A DNA stretch of 64,000 bases from Chlorobium sp. (lineage in GTDB: Bacteria > Bacteroidota > Chlorobiia > Chlorobiales > Chlorobiaceae). This document shows positions 36,374-46,087 of this stretch, in pieces (position 1 is the first letter of the stretch; each line of letters starts with the position of its first letter). The notes beneath the pieces are model-generated. The model was not told the DNA's origin. It saw only the letters and a list, made by a program, of their open reading frames with translations, and ran no database searches. The stretch is taken from contig SZXV01000007.1 in the NCBI GenBank assembly GCA_005862225.1, positions 16,226 through 80,225 of the forward strand. The letters run 5' to 3'. A program made the translations under genes and the position numbers.

Positions 36374-37243
36374 TCAGGAACGACGTAATTTTTTTCTCGC
36401 TGCCGCTTCACCATCATAAACACGCTTGACACCGTCACCCAGCGCTTTCTCAATATCGCGAATATTTGAAACAAGCCTTGACATACCTGAAAGTTCGACT
36501 GATGCCGCCTGGTCAGAGCCCCACATGGCTCGATCAAGAGTCACATGACGCTCAACAAAGGTTGCACCAAGAGCCACAGCCGCCCACGTGGTTGAGAGAC
36601 CAACTTCATGGCCGGAGTACCCGATCGGCACTGTGGGATAAAGAGCTTTAAGCGTTGTAATCATTCGAAGATTCAGCTCATCAATCGGAGAGGGATAGGT
36701 TGAATTGGTATGTGCAATCAAAAGCTTCTCCGTTCCAAGCACCTCGACTGTTTTCTCAACCTCTTCCATGGTAGACATGCCGGTTGAAATAATCAGCGGC
36801 CTGCCGGTTGCAGCCGTTTTCTTCAGCAATCCAAGATCAGTCAGTGAAGCAGAGGCTGCCTTGTAACAGGGCGGATCAAACTGCTCCATAAAATCAACAG
36901 AATCCTCATCCCAGCAGGATGCAAACCACAAAATACCGTGTTCTTTGCTGAAACGGTCTATTTCCTGATATTCTTCGCGCCCGAACTCAACCTTGTAACG
37001 GTAATCAATATACTTCATGCGACCCCACGGGGTATCACGTTCGATATCGCGCTGATCCTTCGGCACACAAAGCTCCGGAGTACGCTTCTGAAACTTGACG
37101 GCATCACAACCAGCCAGAGCCGCGCCCTCAATAAGTTTTTTGGCAGCCTCAATTGAGCCGTTATGATTGATACCGATTTCAGCAATTACAAATACGGGAT
37201 GCCCATCCCCAACTTTCCTGTTCCCTATGGAAATTTCCGCCAT
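36374..37243 (-). CDS. NeuB-family sialic-acid-type synthase, lacking the C-terminal SAF domain
   Basis: A 289-residue protein. The NeuB TIM-barrel is recognised from VFVIAEIGINHNG, AVKFQKRTPELCVPKDQRD, YKAASASLTDLGLLKK, PLIISTGMSTMEEVEKTV, HTNSTYPSP, GYSGHEVGLS and FVERHVTLDRAMWGSDQAAS. The enzymes condense phosphoenolpyruvate with an N-acyl-mannosamine-type sugar to a nonulosonic acid. Typical NeuB chains run about 340-350 residues and end in an antifreeze-like SAF domain. This one stops about 50-60 residues early, with no SAF motif. The KdsC-like phosphatase gene lies 84 bases upstream and probably works in the same pathway. Confidence 0.85.
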   Translation of the reverse strand: MAEISIGNRKVGDGHPVFVIAEIGINHNGSIEAAKKLIEGAALAGCDAVKFQKRTPELCVPKDQRDIERDTPWGRMKYIDYRYKVEFGREEYQEIDRFSKEHGILWFASCWDEDSVDFMEQFDPPCYKAASASLTDLGLLKKTAATGRPLIISTGMSTMEEVEKTVEVLGTEKLLIAHTNSTYPSPIDELNLRMITTLKALYPTVPIGYSGHEVGLSTTWAAVALGATFVERHVTLDRAMWGSDQAASVELSGMSRLVSNIRDIEKALGDGVKRVYDGEAAARKKLRRS

Positions 37244-37327
37244 TACGTTACACTGGATAAAACGAACCGCACTTTCCTTTTACTGGAAATGTCCGGAAAC
37301 GATGTTAATAAAAACAAAAAAACAGAC

Positions 37328-37846
37328 TCAGGAATTTCTGAGCCTGAGAAGCCACTCGGCAAAATCCCTGAATGCCCCGTATCCGCCATCTGCATGAGCT
37401 CGATAGTGACACCAGGGTTCCACAAAAACAGTTGCATCACGGGGAGAGGCCGTCAATCCCTCTTTGGCTATCTCCTCCATAATCTCGACGTCATTGACAT
37501 CATCACCAATATATGCCAGCTCATACCGTTGAAGTCCGGTCTCCGCAAGCACTGTTTCCAGCATGGAGAGCTTGTCTTTTACGCCAAGGTAAAGCCGCTT
37601 CATACCAAGTTTTTCGGCACGCTTCTTCAGATTTGGCGAAACCTCACCTGTCATGATGCTGGTCTCAATGCCACTGTTCCTCAAACGCTCAACCCCCATG
37701 CCATCCCTGACGGAATAGCGCTTCATCTCCTCGCCCCGCTCTGAATAATAAACTCCGTTATCCGTAAAAACTCCGTCATTATCGGATATAACAAGTTTTA
37801 TCTTTTCAGCCCGTTTTGCAAGCTCATCAATGGTTAAAGACAGCAT
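37328..37846 (-). CDS. KdsC-type HAD phosphatase for a nonulosonate or KDO phosphate
   Basis: A 172-residue protein from the ATG at 37846. The HAD motif I is unusual: LVISDNDGVFTDNG keeps the nucleophile and acid aspartates (DxD). Motif II is SIMTGE, a conserved lysine is in GVKDKL, and motif III is YIGDDVNDVEIM. The length and lack of a cap domain match KdsC and the phosphatase halves of NeuA-like proteins. It lies upstream of the NeuB-like gene, so its substrate is more likely a NeuB-type 9-phosphate than KDO 8-phosphate, though both remain possible. Confidence 0.75.
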   Translation of the reverse strand: MLSLTIDELAKRAEKIKLVISDNDGVFTDNGVYYSERGEEMKRYSVRDGMGVERLRNSGIETSIMTGEVSPNLKKRAEKLGMKRLYLGVKDKLSMLETVLAETGLQRYELAYIGDDVNDVEIMEEIAKEGLTASPRDATVFVEPWCHYRAHADGGYGAFRDFAEWLLRLRNS

Positions 37847-38054
37847 AAAAAGTAAAGCTTTTCGGCAAAATACAATGGTTTTGACCGCCAATATATGACT
37901 TTTATTACAAAATCATTACATGCTCAATGTGCGTTCATGCAGGAGCCCGACAATCTCAGAAAAGGCTGGCAGATATTTACACTCCCCTTTTTCACACTTT
38001 ATGTTTATCTTATGGCTGCAAAGCCTTTTCCAGCTTTCTCAATTGACTATAACC

Positions 38055-39356
38055 ATGCGATCATATTTTGATTTTGACACGCACCAGACCGGTTACCGTC
38101 AGGAAACAGTTGCCGGCATCACCACCTTTTTTACCCTCGCTTATATTATAGTAGTCAACCCGGCGATTCTTGCAGCAGCAGGTATCCCGAAAGGCCCCTC
38201 AATGACAGCGACCATTCTGACCTCTATCTTCGGAACACTGCTGATGGGAGTCTATGCCAAACGCCCGTTTGCCGTAGCGCCATATATGGGCGAAAATGCC
38301 TTTGTCGCCTATACCGTAGTACAAACGCTTGGCTACTCATGGCAGACCGCAATGGCCGCGATCTTTATCAGTGGCATTCTTTTTACCCTTATTACCATCG
38401 GCGGTCTGCGTCAATGGCTGGCTGAGGCAATTCCCTCTTCGCTCAAACACAGCTTTTCGGTTGGCATAGGCCTTTTCCTTGCTTTTCTTGGGCTAAATGA
38501 TATGGGTATTGTGTCGCTTGGCGTGCCCGGCGCTCCGGTACAACTTGCCAATATAGCCAAACTTCCTGTTCTCATGAGCCTTGGAGGGCTCTTTATTACA
38601 GCCATCCTGTTGATCAAACGCGTCACTGGCGCTCTTCTTGCTGGTATGGCTGTCACCACTGCTGCATTTCTTCTGACCGGACTTGTTGCGCTTCCCGCAT
38701 CGATCTTCAGTATGCCGCCCTCCATTGAACCCATCTTCATGAAAATCAACATGCAGGGTGCATTGACCTGGGGATTTGTCGGCGTCATCATCAGCGTTCT
38801 GGTGATGGATTTTGTTGATACCATGGGAACTCTCTTCGGATTATCATCCAGAGCCAACCTGCTTGATGAAAACGATAACCTTCCTGAAATTGAAAAGCCG
38901 ATGCTGGTTGATGCACTCTCAACTATTGCCGCTTCGCTCTTTGGAACTACTACGGCGGGCGTCTATATCGAATCTGCTGCCGGTATTGAACAGGGAGGAA
39001 AAACCGGGTTTACCGCAATTGTGGTTGCCGCTCTTTTTGCTCTGGCCCTTTTCTTCTCTCCCCTGCTCACGATTGTTCCGCCCTTCGCCTACGGCCCGGC
39101 AATGCTCGTTGTCGGCATGTTCATGATGCAATCCGTAAAAAAAATGGATTTCAGCGATTACAGTGAGCTGCTGCCCGCATTTCTGACCATTGTGCTCATG
39201 ATTTTTACCTTTAATATCGGCGTCGGCATCACAGCAGGATTTATCGCCTATGTTCTATTGAAACTCTTTACCGGAAAGGTCAGTGAAATACGCGCAGGCA
39301 TGTGGATTCTTGCCTTGCTGTCGTTTACCTTCTATATGTTTTACCCTTACCACTAA
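38055..39356 (+). CDS. NCS2-family purine (guanine/hypoxanthine) permease, AzgA type
   Basis: A 433-residue membrane protein from the ATG at 38055; the longer frame from 37920 lacks homology. RSYFDFDTHQTGYRQETVAG is the usual AzgA/GhxP leader, followed by ITTFFTLAYIIVVNP and twelve or so membrane helices. The conserved FVDTMGTLFGLSS and FGTTTAGVYIESAAGIEQGG segments are substrate-site signatures. It imports purine bases by proton symport in the family. The next gene follows by 13 bases, suggesting co-transcription. Confidence 0.9.
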   Translation: MRSYFDFDTHQTGYRQETVAGITTFFTLAYIIVVNPAILAAAGIPKGPSMTATILTSIFGTLLMGVYAKRPFAVAPYMGENAFVAYTVVQTLGYSWQTAMAAIFISGILFTLITIGGLRQWLAEAIPSSLKHSFSVGIGLFLAFLGLNDMGIVSLGVPGAPVQLANIAKLPVLMSLGGLFITAILLIKRVTGALLAGMAVTTAAFLLTGLVALPASIFSMPPSIEPIFMKINMQGALTWGFVGVIISVLVMDFVDTMGTLFGLSSRANLLDENDNLPEIEKPMLVDALSTIAASLFGTTTAGVYIESAAGIEQGGKTGFTAIVVAALFALALFFSPLLTIVPPFAYGPAMLVVGMFMMQSVKKMDFSDYSELLPAFLTIVLMIFTFNIGVGITAGFIAYVLLKLFTGKVSEIRAGMWILALLSFTFYMFYPYH

Positions 39357-39369
39357 ATTTCAGGCAACG

Positions 39370-40230
39370 ATGCTCAATGCAAAACTGCGAATAGCCCAGA
39401 TTGATTGCACCCTGGCCAATTTTGATACTAATCTTGCCAGCCACTGCACCCTTGCGGAACAGGCAATTCGTGATGGCATGGATGCCATCGCCTTTCCCGA
39501 ACTGTCTCTGACTGGCTACAATGTGCAGGATGCCGCACAGGATATTGCCATGCACATTGAGGATGGCCGGTTTGCCCCCCTGCGTGAACTGAGCCGGAAA
39601 ATCTGTATTATCTGCGGAGGCATTGAGCTGAGCGACGACTACGGCGTCTATAACTCGGCCTTCATGTTTGAAGAGGGAGCTGGACGAAGCATTCACCGCA
39701 AAATATATCTGCCAACCTACGGAATGTTTGAAGAGCTGCGCTATTTTTCTGCCGGTCAGCAGATCAAGGCCGTCACCTCAAAACGGCTCGGCAGAATCGG
39801 CGTGGCCATCTGTGAGGATTTCTGGCATGTCTCGGTGCCCTACCTGCTTGCCCACCAGGGCGCGAAATTGCTTTTTGTGCTGATGTCGAGCCCCCTGCGC
39901 ATGACTCCCGGCAGCGGCAATCCGGCCATTGTCACCCAATGGCAGACCATTGCCTCCACCTACTCTTTTCTGTTCAGCTCCTATGTCGCCTGCGTCAACC
40001 GAGTGGGAAATGAGGACAGCTTCACCTACTGGGGCAACTCTTCACTCAACGGGCCAGAGGGAAATGTAATCTGCGCCGCTCCCCTGTTCAAGCCTCATGT
40101 TATGGATGCGGTGCTTGATGTTACAGAGGTCAAACGTGCCCGCTTGCACTCATCCCATTTTCTGGATGAGGATCTGCGTCTGATCGGGGCAGAGCTGAAC
40201 GAAATTATTGCGCAGGGGCGACGGGGATAA
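39370..40230 (+). CDS. Carbon-nitrogen hydrolase (nitrilase family; resembles the glutaminase domain of NAD+ synthetase)
   Basis: A 286-residue protein from the ATG at 39370. The nitrilase catalytic triad is visible: Glu in IAFPELSLTGY, Lys in HRKIYLPTYGMFEELRYF, and Cys in GVAICEDFWHV. The YGMFEE segment after the lysine is especially like the glutaminase half of glutamine-dependent NadE, but here no synthetase domain is fused. It would release ammonia or hydrolyse an amide, and a separate NAD synthetase partner would be needed for a NAD role. It lies 13 bases after the permease gene. Confidence 0.8.
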   Translation: MLNAKLRIAQIDCTLANFDTNLASHCTLAEQAIRDGMDAIAFPELSLTGYNVQDAAQDIAMHIEDGRFAPLRELSRKICIICGGIELSDDYGVYNSAFMFEEGAGRSIHRKIYLPTYGMFEELRYFSAGQQIKAVTSKRLGRIGVAICEDFWHVSVPYLLAHQGAKLLFVLMSSPLRMTPGSGNPAIVTQWQTIASTYSFLFSSYVACVNRVGNEDSFTYWGNSSLNGPEGNVICAAPLFKPHVMDAVLDVTEVKRARLHSSHFLDEDLRLIGAELNEIIAQGRRG

Positions 40231-40234
40231 GCAA

Positions 40235-41098
40235 TCACTGTTCCATAGCAAAACCCGGAGGCGTCAAACTCATCCTGTATGATTCTGGCACACGCTTCAT
40301 GGCTGCCAGCGCATCATCTTCACGTTCAAACAATCCAAAAACGGCTGAACCGCTGCCGGATAGAGATGCAAACACACTCCCAGCGTCAAGCAAAGTGTTT
40401 TTGACTCGGCAAACGGCTGGAAAGTGATCAAACACTGCGGGCTCGAAATCATTTTCAAAGGCAGGAAAGCCCTTGGTTTTCCCGAAACGGCAAAGTTCAG
40501 ACGCAAGTAACTTCAGGTAGGGAAGCTCACGGTCAAAACGGGGATAAAAATTCTTGTAGGCCCAAACTGTTGAAATGTGCTCCTCCGGAAAGACGGTGAC
40601 TATATAATAAGGAAGAGTCAAACCAAGATCTTCAAGCTGATCGCCAATACCTGTCGCATAGGCAAGCCCTTTCATGGCAAGAAAGTATGGCACATCGGCC
40701 CCGAGCTTCACTGCAAGGGCATGAAGCTCCTTTGTGGAGGCGTTGACCTGCCAGAGATCATTGAGTACTCTCAGTACGGTCGCCGCATCACTGCTTCCTC
40801 CTCCAAGTCCTGCGCCAAAAGGCACCTCTTTGTGCAGCGTCATAGCCACACCTTTCTTGACAGAGGCAAACTGCTGCAAGGATTTGGCCGCCTTGATACA
40901 GAGGTTGTTGTCGTCAACCGGAAGGTCAATATTGGAGCAGCTCATCGAAATCAACTCTGAATCGGCAAATTCGATGGTGTCATACCAGTTGATCGGGGCA
41001 AAAATGGTCTCAAGGGTATGGTATCCATCAGGACGTTTTGCGGTAATTAAAAGACCAAGATTGATCTTCGCAAAAGCTTTGACTGTGAGAAGATGCAT
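40235..41098 (-). CDS. ispE: 4-diphosphocytidyl-2-C-methyl-D-erythritol kinase
   Basis: A 287-residue GHMP kinase from the ATG at 41098 (a TTG at 41107 is also in frame but less likely). KAFAKINLGLLITAKRPDGYH is the IspE N-terminus, VPFGAGLGGGSSDAA the ATP-binding motif, LGADVPYFLA the substrate region, and ASLSGSGSAVFGLF the C-terminal GHMP loop. It phosphorylates CDP-methylerythritol in the MEP isoprenoid pathway, which feeds carotenoids, quinones and the bacteriochlorophyll tail in phototrophs. Convergent with the nitrilase-family gene, divergent from the SPOR gene. Confidence 0.9.
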   Translation of the reverse strand: MHLLTVKAFAKINLGLLITAKRPDGYHTLETIFAPINWYDTIEFADSELISMSCSNIDLPVDDNNLCIKAAKSLQQFASVKKGVAMTLHKEVPFGAGLGGGSSDAATVLRVLNDLWQVNASTKELHALAVKLGADVPYFLAMKGLAYATGIGDQLEDLGLTLPYYIVTVFPEEHISTVWAYKNFYPRFDRELPYLKLLASELCRFGKTKGFPAFENDFEPAVFDHFPAVCRVKNTLLDAGSVFASLSGSGSAVFGLFEREDDALAAMKRVPESYRMSLTPPGFAMEQ

Positions 41099-41189
41099 GG
41101 AATGCAATTAATTTTATATGAAAATATTTGGCATATTGAATAGAATGAAAATCTTTCCGCAAAACAGTAAAAAAAATATACGCAAGCCC

Positions 41190-41918
41190 ATGTTTTCAGA
41201 CAAGATACAATTGCTTATCCTTAAAAGCGTTGCGCCAATCTGCGTTACAGTCTCTCTTGCTCTTTTCTCTCCACCCGCTCTGCACGCAGCCGTTGAACGA
41301 TCATTCTCCAAAGAAATCGTGCAGTATGTCGCTGAAGATAAGGTTTATTTGTTAGAAAATATCCGTCAAAAAGTCACCCGACCTTCTGAAAAAACTGTGG
41401 TTGAAGCCCTTCTGACCGAAGATGCCCCAAAAGCGGTTTCACTTTATCAGAAACAGTTATCACTCTATCCGGATCCGGCGCTTGACCAAATCAGCAGAGC
41501 CCGAATAGCCGCCTACACCCTGATGATGGAGAGCACGGCAGCTTCTCTCCAACCACTTCCGTCAAGTCTACAGGACTCCACAAAACAGCAGCGAGCTGCT
41601 CAAACAACAAAGATCGCTGCGAAAGCGCCCAGCACGCCCATAATAACGACCAAAACTCAACCACCCGCAGCAGAGCTTCCAAAACAGAAAATGGCCGTCA
41701 CCCCAAAAAATTACGTAACCATTCGGTTCGGAAGTTTTCAAAACAGGGAAAATGCTGATGCTCTTGCACAGAAAATCTCCTCTTATGCTCCTGTAGAGAC
41801 AATGCAGCAGGGAGATTTTTACCGGGTGCAACTGAAAAAGAAATATGAATCGAGAACCGAGGCGGAGGCAGAAGGAAAAAAGATCCCATTTGCGGGAGTT
41901 GTTTTTTCAGTACAATAA
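41190..41918 (+). CDS. SPOR-domain envelope protein
   Basis: A 242-residue protein (upstream ATGs at 41118 and 41145 are possible, but 41190 gives a compact signal peptide and leaves room for a divergent promoter). A signal sequence near the start (VAPICVTVSLALFSPPALHA) is followed by a helical region with YQKQLSLYPDP, a proline/lysine/alanine-rich linker, and a C-terminal SPOR domain (VTIRFGSFQNRENADALAQK, then FYRVQLKKKYESRTEAEA) that in the family binds denuded peptidoglycan. Probably periplasmic and related to cell-wall dynamics. It is followed 36 bases on by a sigma-54 activator. Confidence 0.7.
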   Translation: MFSDKIQLLILKSVAPICVTVSLALFSPPALHAAVERSFSKEIVQYVAEDKVYLLENIRQKVTRPSEKTVVEALLTEDAPKAVSLYQKQLSLYPDPALDQISRARIAAYTLMMESTAASLQPLPSSLQDSTKQQRAAQTTKIAAKAPSTPIITTKTQPPAAELPKQKMAVTPKNYVTIRFGSFQNRENADALAQKISSYAPVETMQQGDFYRVQLKKKYESRTEAEAEGKKIPFAGVVFSVQ

Positions 41919-41954
41919 CGGCGCCTTACCCTGAATCGAAATCAGAAATCCCCG

Positions 41955-43082
41955 ATGAAGCGAAAGCCTGAAATAATTGGACAATCCCTGTTGATCTCTC
42001 AGCTCAAGCAACTTGCTCTACAGGTTGCGGAAACTGACATTACTGTGCTGATCATTGGAGAGACCGGATCCGGAAAAGAGGTTTTAGCGCGCTTTATCCA
42101 TAATAACAGCCTTCGGGCCGACAAAAGCTTTATTCCAGTCAATTGCGGCGCCATACCGGCTGGTATTCTTGAGTCCGAATTGTTCGGTCATGAAAAAGGG
42201 GCTTTTACCGGAGCGATACAAAGCAGAAAGGGGTACTTTGAAACCGCTGACAGGGGAACGATTTTTCTTGATGAAATCGGGGAAATGCCGCTTGAAACCC
42301 AGGTGAAATTTCTCAGGGTGATTGAAACCGGAGAGTTTCAGCGGGTAGGATCATCGGAGACCATCTATTCTGATGCGCGCATTATTGCGGCCACAAACAA
42401 AAACATGTACCAGGCGGTCGCAGAAAAAAACTTTCGGGAAGATCTCTTTTACCGGCTTCGCAGTGTTGAACTCCAGATTCCGCCACTCAGGGAACGGGGA
42501 CGAGACATTCTTCTGCTTGCAGAAAATTTTGTTCATGAGTTTGAACAGAAACACAAAATTGTTTTTGAAGGGTTCAGTCCTGATGCCGGAGAAATGCTGA
42601 TGCGCTATCCCTGGCCAGGAAATGTCAGAGAACTCAGAAATCTTATAGAATCGCTGCTTGTGCTTGAAAAAGGCAAATACATCACGCCGGAAATTCTTGA
42701 AAAACATCTGGTTCAGCGAAACAGGTACAAAAGCCTGGTGCATGATCCGGCACGATCCGAAAAAAACGAGCTTCAGGTCATTTACAGCAATATTATACAG
42801 CTTCGCCAGGAGGTCAGTGAAATACGGCTGTTGCTACAGCATCTTGTTCAAACCAAACCTTTGATACCGCTGCTGCTTCCTGACGCGCCTGCAGCAATTC
42901 AGCCATCCAGCGAAAACAGCCATGACAATGAAGCCCAACCTTTACGCTCCCTGGACGACATAGAAAAAAAGTCAATCACTGAAGCGCTTGAAACATACCA
43001 GGGCAACAAACGGAAAACGGCGCTCGCACTTGGCATCACCGAACGAACCCTCTACAGAAAATTAAAGGCTTACGGACTGTAG
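41955..43082 (+). CDS. Sigma-54-dependent transcriptional activator without a sensor domain
   Basis: A 375-residue protein. The AAA+ domain starts at the N-terminus with [17 protein letters not shown] (Walker A), [19 protein letters not shown] (intact GAFTGA sigma-54 contact loop), [20 protein letters not shown] (Walker B) and [20 protein letters not shown]-terminal Fis-type helix-turn-helix ends the protein ([20 protein letters not shown]). There is no receiver, PAS or GAF domain in front, so activity must be controlled by expression or by a partner protein. The sigma-54 factor itself is encoded at 60422-61873. Confidence 0.9.
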   Translation: MKRKPEIIGQSLLISQLKQLALQVAETDITVLIIGETGSGKEVLARFIHNNSLRADKSFIPVNCGAIPAGILESELFGHEKGAFTGAIQSRKGYFETADRGTIFLDEIGEMPLETQVKFLRVIETGEFQRVGSSETIYSDARIIAATNKNMYQAVAEKNFREDLFYRLRSVELQIPPLRERGRDILLLAENFVHEFEQKHKIVFEGFSPDAGEMLMRYPWPGNVRELRNLIESLLVLEKGKYITPEILEKHLVQRNRYKSLVHDPARSEKNELQVIYSNIIQLRQEVSEIRLLLQHLVQTKPLIPLLLPDAPAAIQPSSENSHDNEAQPLRSLDDIEKKSITEALETYQGNKRKTALALGITERTLYRKLKAYGL

Positions 43083-43125
43083 CAGTTCAACTGGTTTTAT
43101 TCACCCCCGCACGCCATAACCCCTG

Positions 43126-44700
43126 TCAATGAAAATCCCTTGTTTTTTTCTTGAAAAAAGCTGCCAAAAATAATACCGCTGATATTACCGATGCTGATTT
43201 CGGAAGCAGATCGGGATAGCGAGTATAAAAAGTAAGGCTGTTTTCAAGTGGCACATCCGCCGTTAACGTCTCAGCCTTCCACCATGGAATTTCAGCAATT
43301 GTACGTCCAAACTTGTCGAGCACAACGGTAAGCCCGGTATTGGCACATCGAGCTATCGCCCGACGGTTTTCAATACAACGCAACCTGCCAATAGCCAGAT
43401 GCTGATAAGGACCATAAGAGGTGAAATACCAGCCATCGTTGGTTACAAGGGTCAGAACCCTTGCGCCCTTACGTACAAACTCTGCCACATGCGCTGGAAA
43501 AATGGATTCATAACAGATAAAATCTGCAACAACTACTTTCTTCCCCGATGCAGAAAGCTTCATGATCGCAGTATCAGCTCCCCGTTCCCATCCACTGAGG
43601 CCCGAAAGCGAAAAGGTTGCATAACCAAGCCATGGAAAATAATCGATATACGGCACCCGCTCCGCAAACGGCACAAGGTGCATTTTGCGATAAATCCGGG
43701 GCGCCTCATTGCCAGGCTCTAGCAGCATCGAAGCATTATAGATACCGGTTGAACGGTTCCTGTTATGCAGAACATCAATAAACCCGGTCAGCAAGGCAGC
43801 ATTCCACTGCCGCAACGATAGTCGCAAAGTCCTCAGATCATCAGCAAAAGGTGGTTCAAGAATTGAAAAAAGAATTGCTGTTTCAGGCCATATTACCAGA
43901 TCAGGGCGGTTTTCACGAACCGCCTTGTCTGTTATGCGGTAATATCTCTCCATAATATCCGCACTGCTGTTCGGTTCCCATTTGCCGTGTGGGTCAACAT
44001 TCGGCTGAACAAGCGTCACCCGCAGTGTATCTCTTGATGATGGCGTCTCCACACCCTGACGCAAAAACATCACCGAAGCATAGATGAGCGGCGCCAGAAT
44101 CATGAGCATCATGATAACGATATAACGGAGCCTCTCTTTTTTATTTCCTTCCAGAGCCATCACAACACAGATATTAAACCACAGAAGCCAGAAACTGATT
44201 CCCCATACGCCAGTAAGATCCGCATATTGAATCATGTAATTCAGATTGGCCTGTGAATTACCAAAAGTCAGCCATCCGAGCGAAAGATCCTGCTGCATGT
44301 AGGCCCACTCCCAGGCAACCCAGAGAAAAGGAAGAGAGAAAAGAGCAAAGCGATAACCTGCCATTTTTTTTATCGCATAAAAAGCCAAAAAAGGCACTGT
44401 CAAAAAGCATGCCTGTGTGAGCATGGTAAGAATTCCCCCAGGGAGAGTCGCAAGACTGACCCACCAGAGACTGATCAAACAATAAAGAAGCATTGAGAGA
44501 TAGACTCGCCGAAACAACTCCCCTGCGCTCTCAACAGTCCGAAGAGAGAGAAGAAGCGGTACCAGGGCGACCCAGGCAAGAAGTTCAAAACGGATAAAAG
44601 GATAGGACGGAAATGATATCCCAAGAAAAAGACCACTTAAAAGAGGGGCCGCATAACGGGATTGACTCAACTGGTTTATTGTCCGGGATAATGACGTCAT
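43126..44700 (-). CDS. lnt: Apolipoprotein N-acyltransferase
   Basis: A 524-residue integral membrane enzyme that N-acylates the N-terminal cysteine of outer-membrane lipoproteins. The N-terminal half holds about six to seven membrane helices. The periplasmic nitrilase-like domain carries the triad Glu in VIWPETAILFS, Lys in YRKMHLVPFAERVPY, and Cys in DFICYESIFP. RFENRRAIARCANTG is a variant of the conserved product-binding region. The order and length fit Lnt. It points away from fmoA, with 217 bases between them for divergent promoters. Confidence 0.9.
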   Translation of the reverse strand: MTSLSRTINQLSQSRYAAPLLSGLFLGISFPSYPFIRFELLAWVALVPLLLSLRTVESAGELFRRVYLSMLLYCLISLWWVSLATLPGGILTMLTQACFLTVPFLAFYAIKKMAGYRFALFSLPFLWVAWEWAYMQQDLSLGWLTFGNSQANLNYMIQYADLTGVWGISFWLLWFNICVVMALEGNKKERLRYIVIMMLMILAPLIYASVMFLRQGVETPSSRDTLRVTLVQPNVDPHGKWEPNSSADIMERYYRITDKAVRENRPDLVIWPETAILFSILEPPFADDLRTLRLSLRQWNAALLTGFIDVLHNRNRSTGIYNASMLLEPGNEAPRIYRKMHLVPFAERVPYIDYFPWLGYATFSLSGLSGWERGADTAIMKLSASGKKVVVADFICYESIFPAHVAEFVRKGARVLTLVTNDGWYFTSYGPYQHLAIGRLRCIENRRAIARCANTGLTVVLDKFGRTIAEIPWWKAETLTADVPLENSLTFYTRYPDLLPKSASVISAVLFLAAFFKKKTRDFH

Positions 44701-44917
44701 AGGACAAAAAAAAGAAAAAAATCCTCATGAAACAGAAATGCGCCGAAAGTAAACGATAATTCCGGAAAAAAGATAATCACAGAAAACACATTTTACTTTA
44801 ATTATTGATTTTTATTCTTTAAATTTGTTACAATCTGTTACTTAACAGGAATAGTCTCCATGAATTTTTTCCTGAAAATATCCCATTTCAACGCCATCAG
44901 AAAAAGGAGAACTCATT

Positions 44918-46020
44918 ATGGCTCTTTTCGGCACTAAAGACACCACAACCGCTCACTCAGATTATGAGATCGTACTCGAGGGCGGTTCAAGCTCGTGGGG
45001 CAAGGTAAAATGTCGGGCAAAGGTTAATGTGCCCCCGGCACTTCCCTTGTTACCGGCTGACTGTAACATCAAGATCAATGTGAAACCTCTCGATCCCGCA
45101 AAAGGGTTTGTCAGGTTTTCGGCTGTGATTGAGTCAATTGTTGACAGCACAAAAAGCAAGTTGGTTGTTGAGGCTGATATTGCCAATGAAACCAAGGAAA
45201 GAAGAATCTGCGTCGGAGAGGGCTCTGTTTCTGTGGGCGACTTCTCTCATGCATTCTCTTTTGAAGGCTCCGTTGTCAACCTCTTCTACTACCGCTCAGA
45301 CGCAGTAAAAAGAAATGTCCCGAATCCAATCTACATGCAGGGGCGCCAGTTCCATGACATCATCATGAAGGTGCCGCTTGACAACCCTGATGTTATTGAC
45401 ACTTGGGAAAACACACTTCGCGCAATGCAGTCAACTGGCGCATTCAACGACTGGATTCGTGAATTCTGGTTTATCGGTCCTGCCTTTACAGCTCTGAACG
45501 AAGGTGGTCAGAGAATTTCAAAAATCGAAGTCAACAGCATTGGCACCCAGAGTGGTGAAAAAGGGCCTGTCGGCGTTACCAGATGGCGTTTCTCTCATGG
45601 CGGCTCAGGTATTGTTGATTCGATTGCACGCTGGGCAGAACTTTTCCCTGCTGTGAATCAGAACGGAAACCAGCATCAGTTGAAGCCGGTTTCCGTTCTG
45701 ATTCACAGGGCATTGAAGTCAAGGTTGATGGCGAGTTCCCTGGCGTTTCGGTTGATGCCGGCGGTGGACTTCGCAGAATTCTGAACCATCCTCTCATCCC
45801 GCTGGTACACCACGGTATGGTCGGAAAGTTCAACGACTTCACCGTTGATGCACAGTTGAAGATTGTTCTTCCAAAAGGATTCAAAGTGCGCTATGCAGCA
45901 CCTCAGTTCCGTTCCCAGAACCTTGAAGAATATCGCTGGAGCGGTGGCGCTTATGGCCGCTGGGTAGAGCATGTCTGCAAGGGCGGTACCGGGCAGTTTG
46001 AAGTACTGTACGCTCAATAA
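44918..46020 (+). CDS. fmoA: Fenna-Matthews-Olson bacteriochlorophyll a protein, with a frameshift near 45665
   Basis: Encodes the chlorosome-to-reaction-centre antenna protein, normally 366 residues. The N-terminus MALFGTKDTTTAHSDYEIVL and later DAVKRNVPNPIYMQGRQFHD are unmistakable. The first frame stays true through WRFSHGGSG and RWAELFP, then runs out of register and stops at 45784. The correct continuation (KPASVEAGFRSDSQGIEV through YSGG-like RWVEHVCKGGTGQFEV) is in the other frame to TAA 46020. Losing one base around 45664-45667 explains it; restoring it gives 367 residues. AGGAG lies eight bases before the ATG. FmoA is peripheral to the cytoplasmic membrane. Because the gene is usually single-copy, an assembly or sequencing error is more likely than true loss. 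Confidence 0.9.
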
Positions 46021-46035
46021 GGAGCAGATTGAAGC

Positions 46036-46070
46036 AAACAAAAAAACCGGCCAAAAGCCGGTTTTTTTGT
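46036..46070 (+). terminator. Rho-independent terminator after fmoA
   Basis: AAACCGGC (46044-46051) pairs with GCCGGTTT (46057-46064) across a CAAAA loop, and A/T flanks extend the stem. TTTTTTTG follows on the plus strand and a long A run precedes it, so it can also end the convergent merR-type transcript from the other side. A strong, classical terminator fits the very high expression expected for fmoA. Confidence 0.85.
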
Positions 46071-46087
46071 TTCACCTCTTTTTATTT

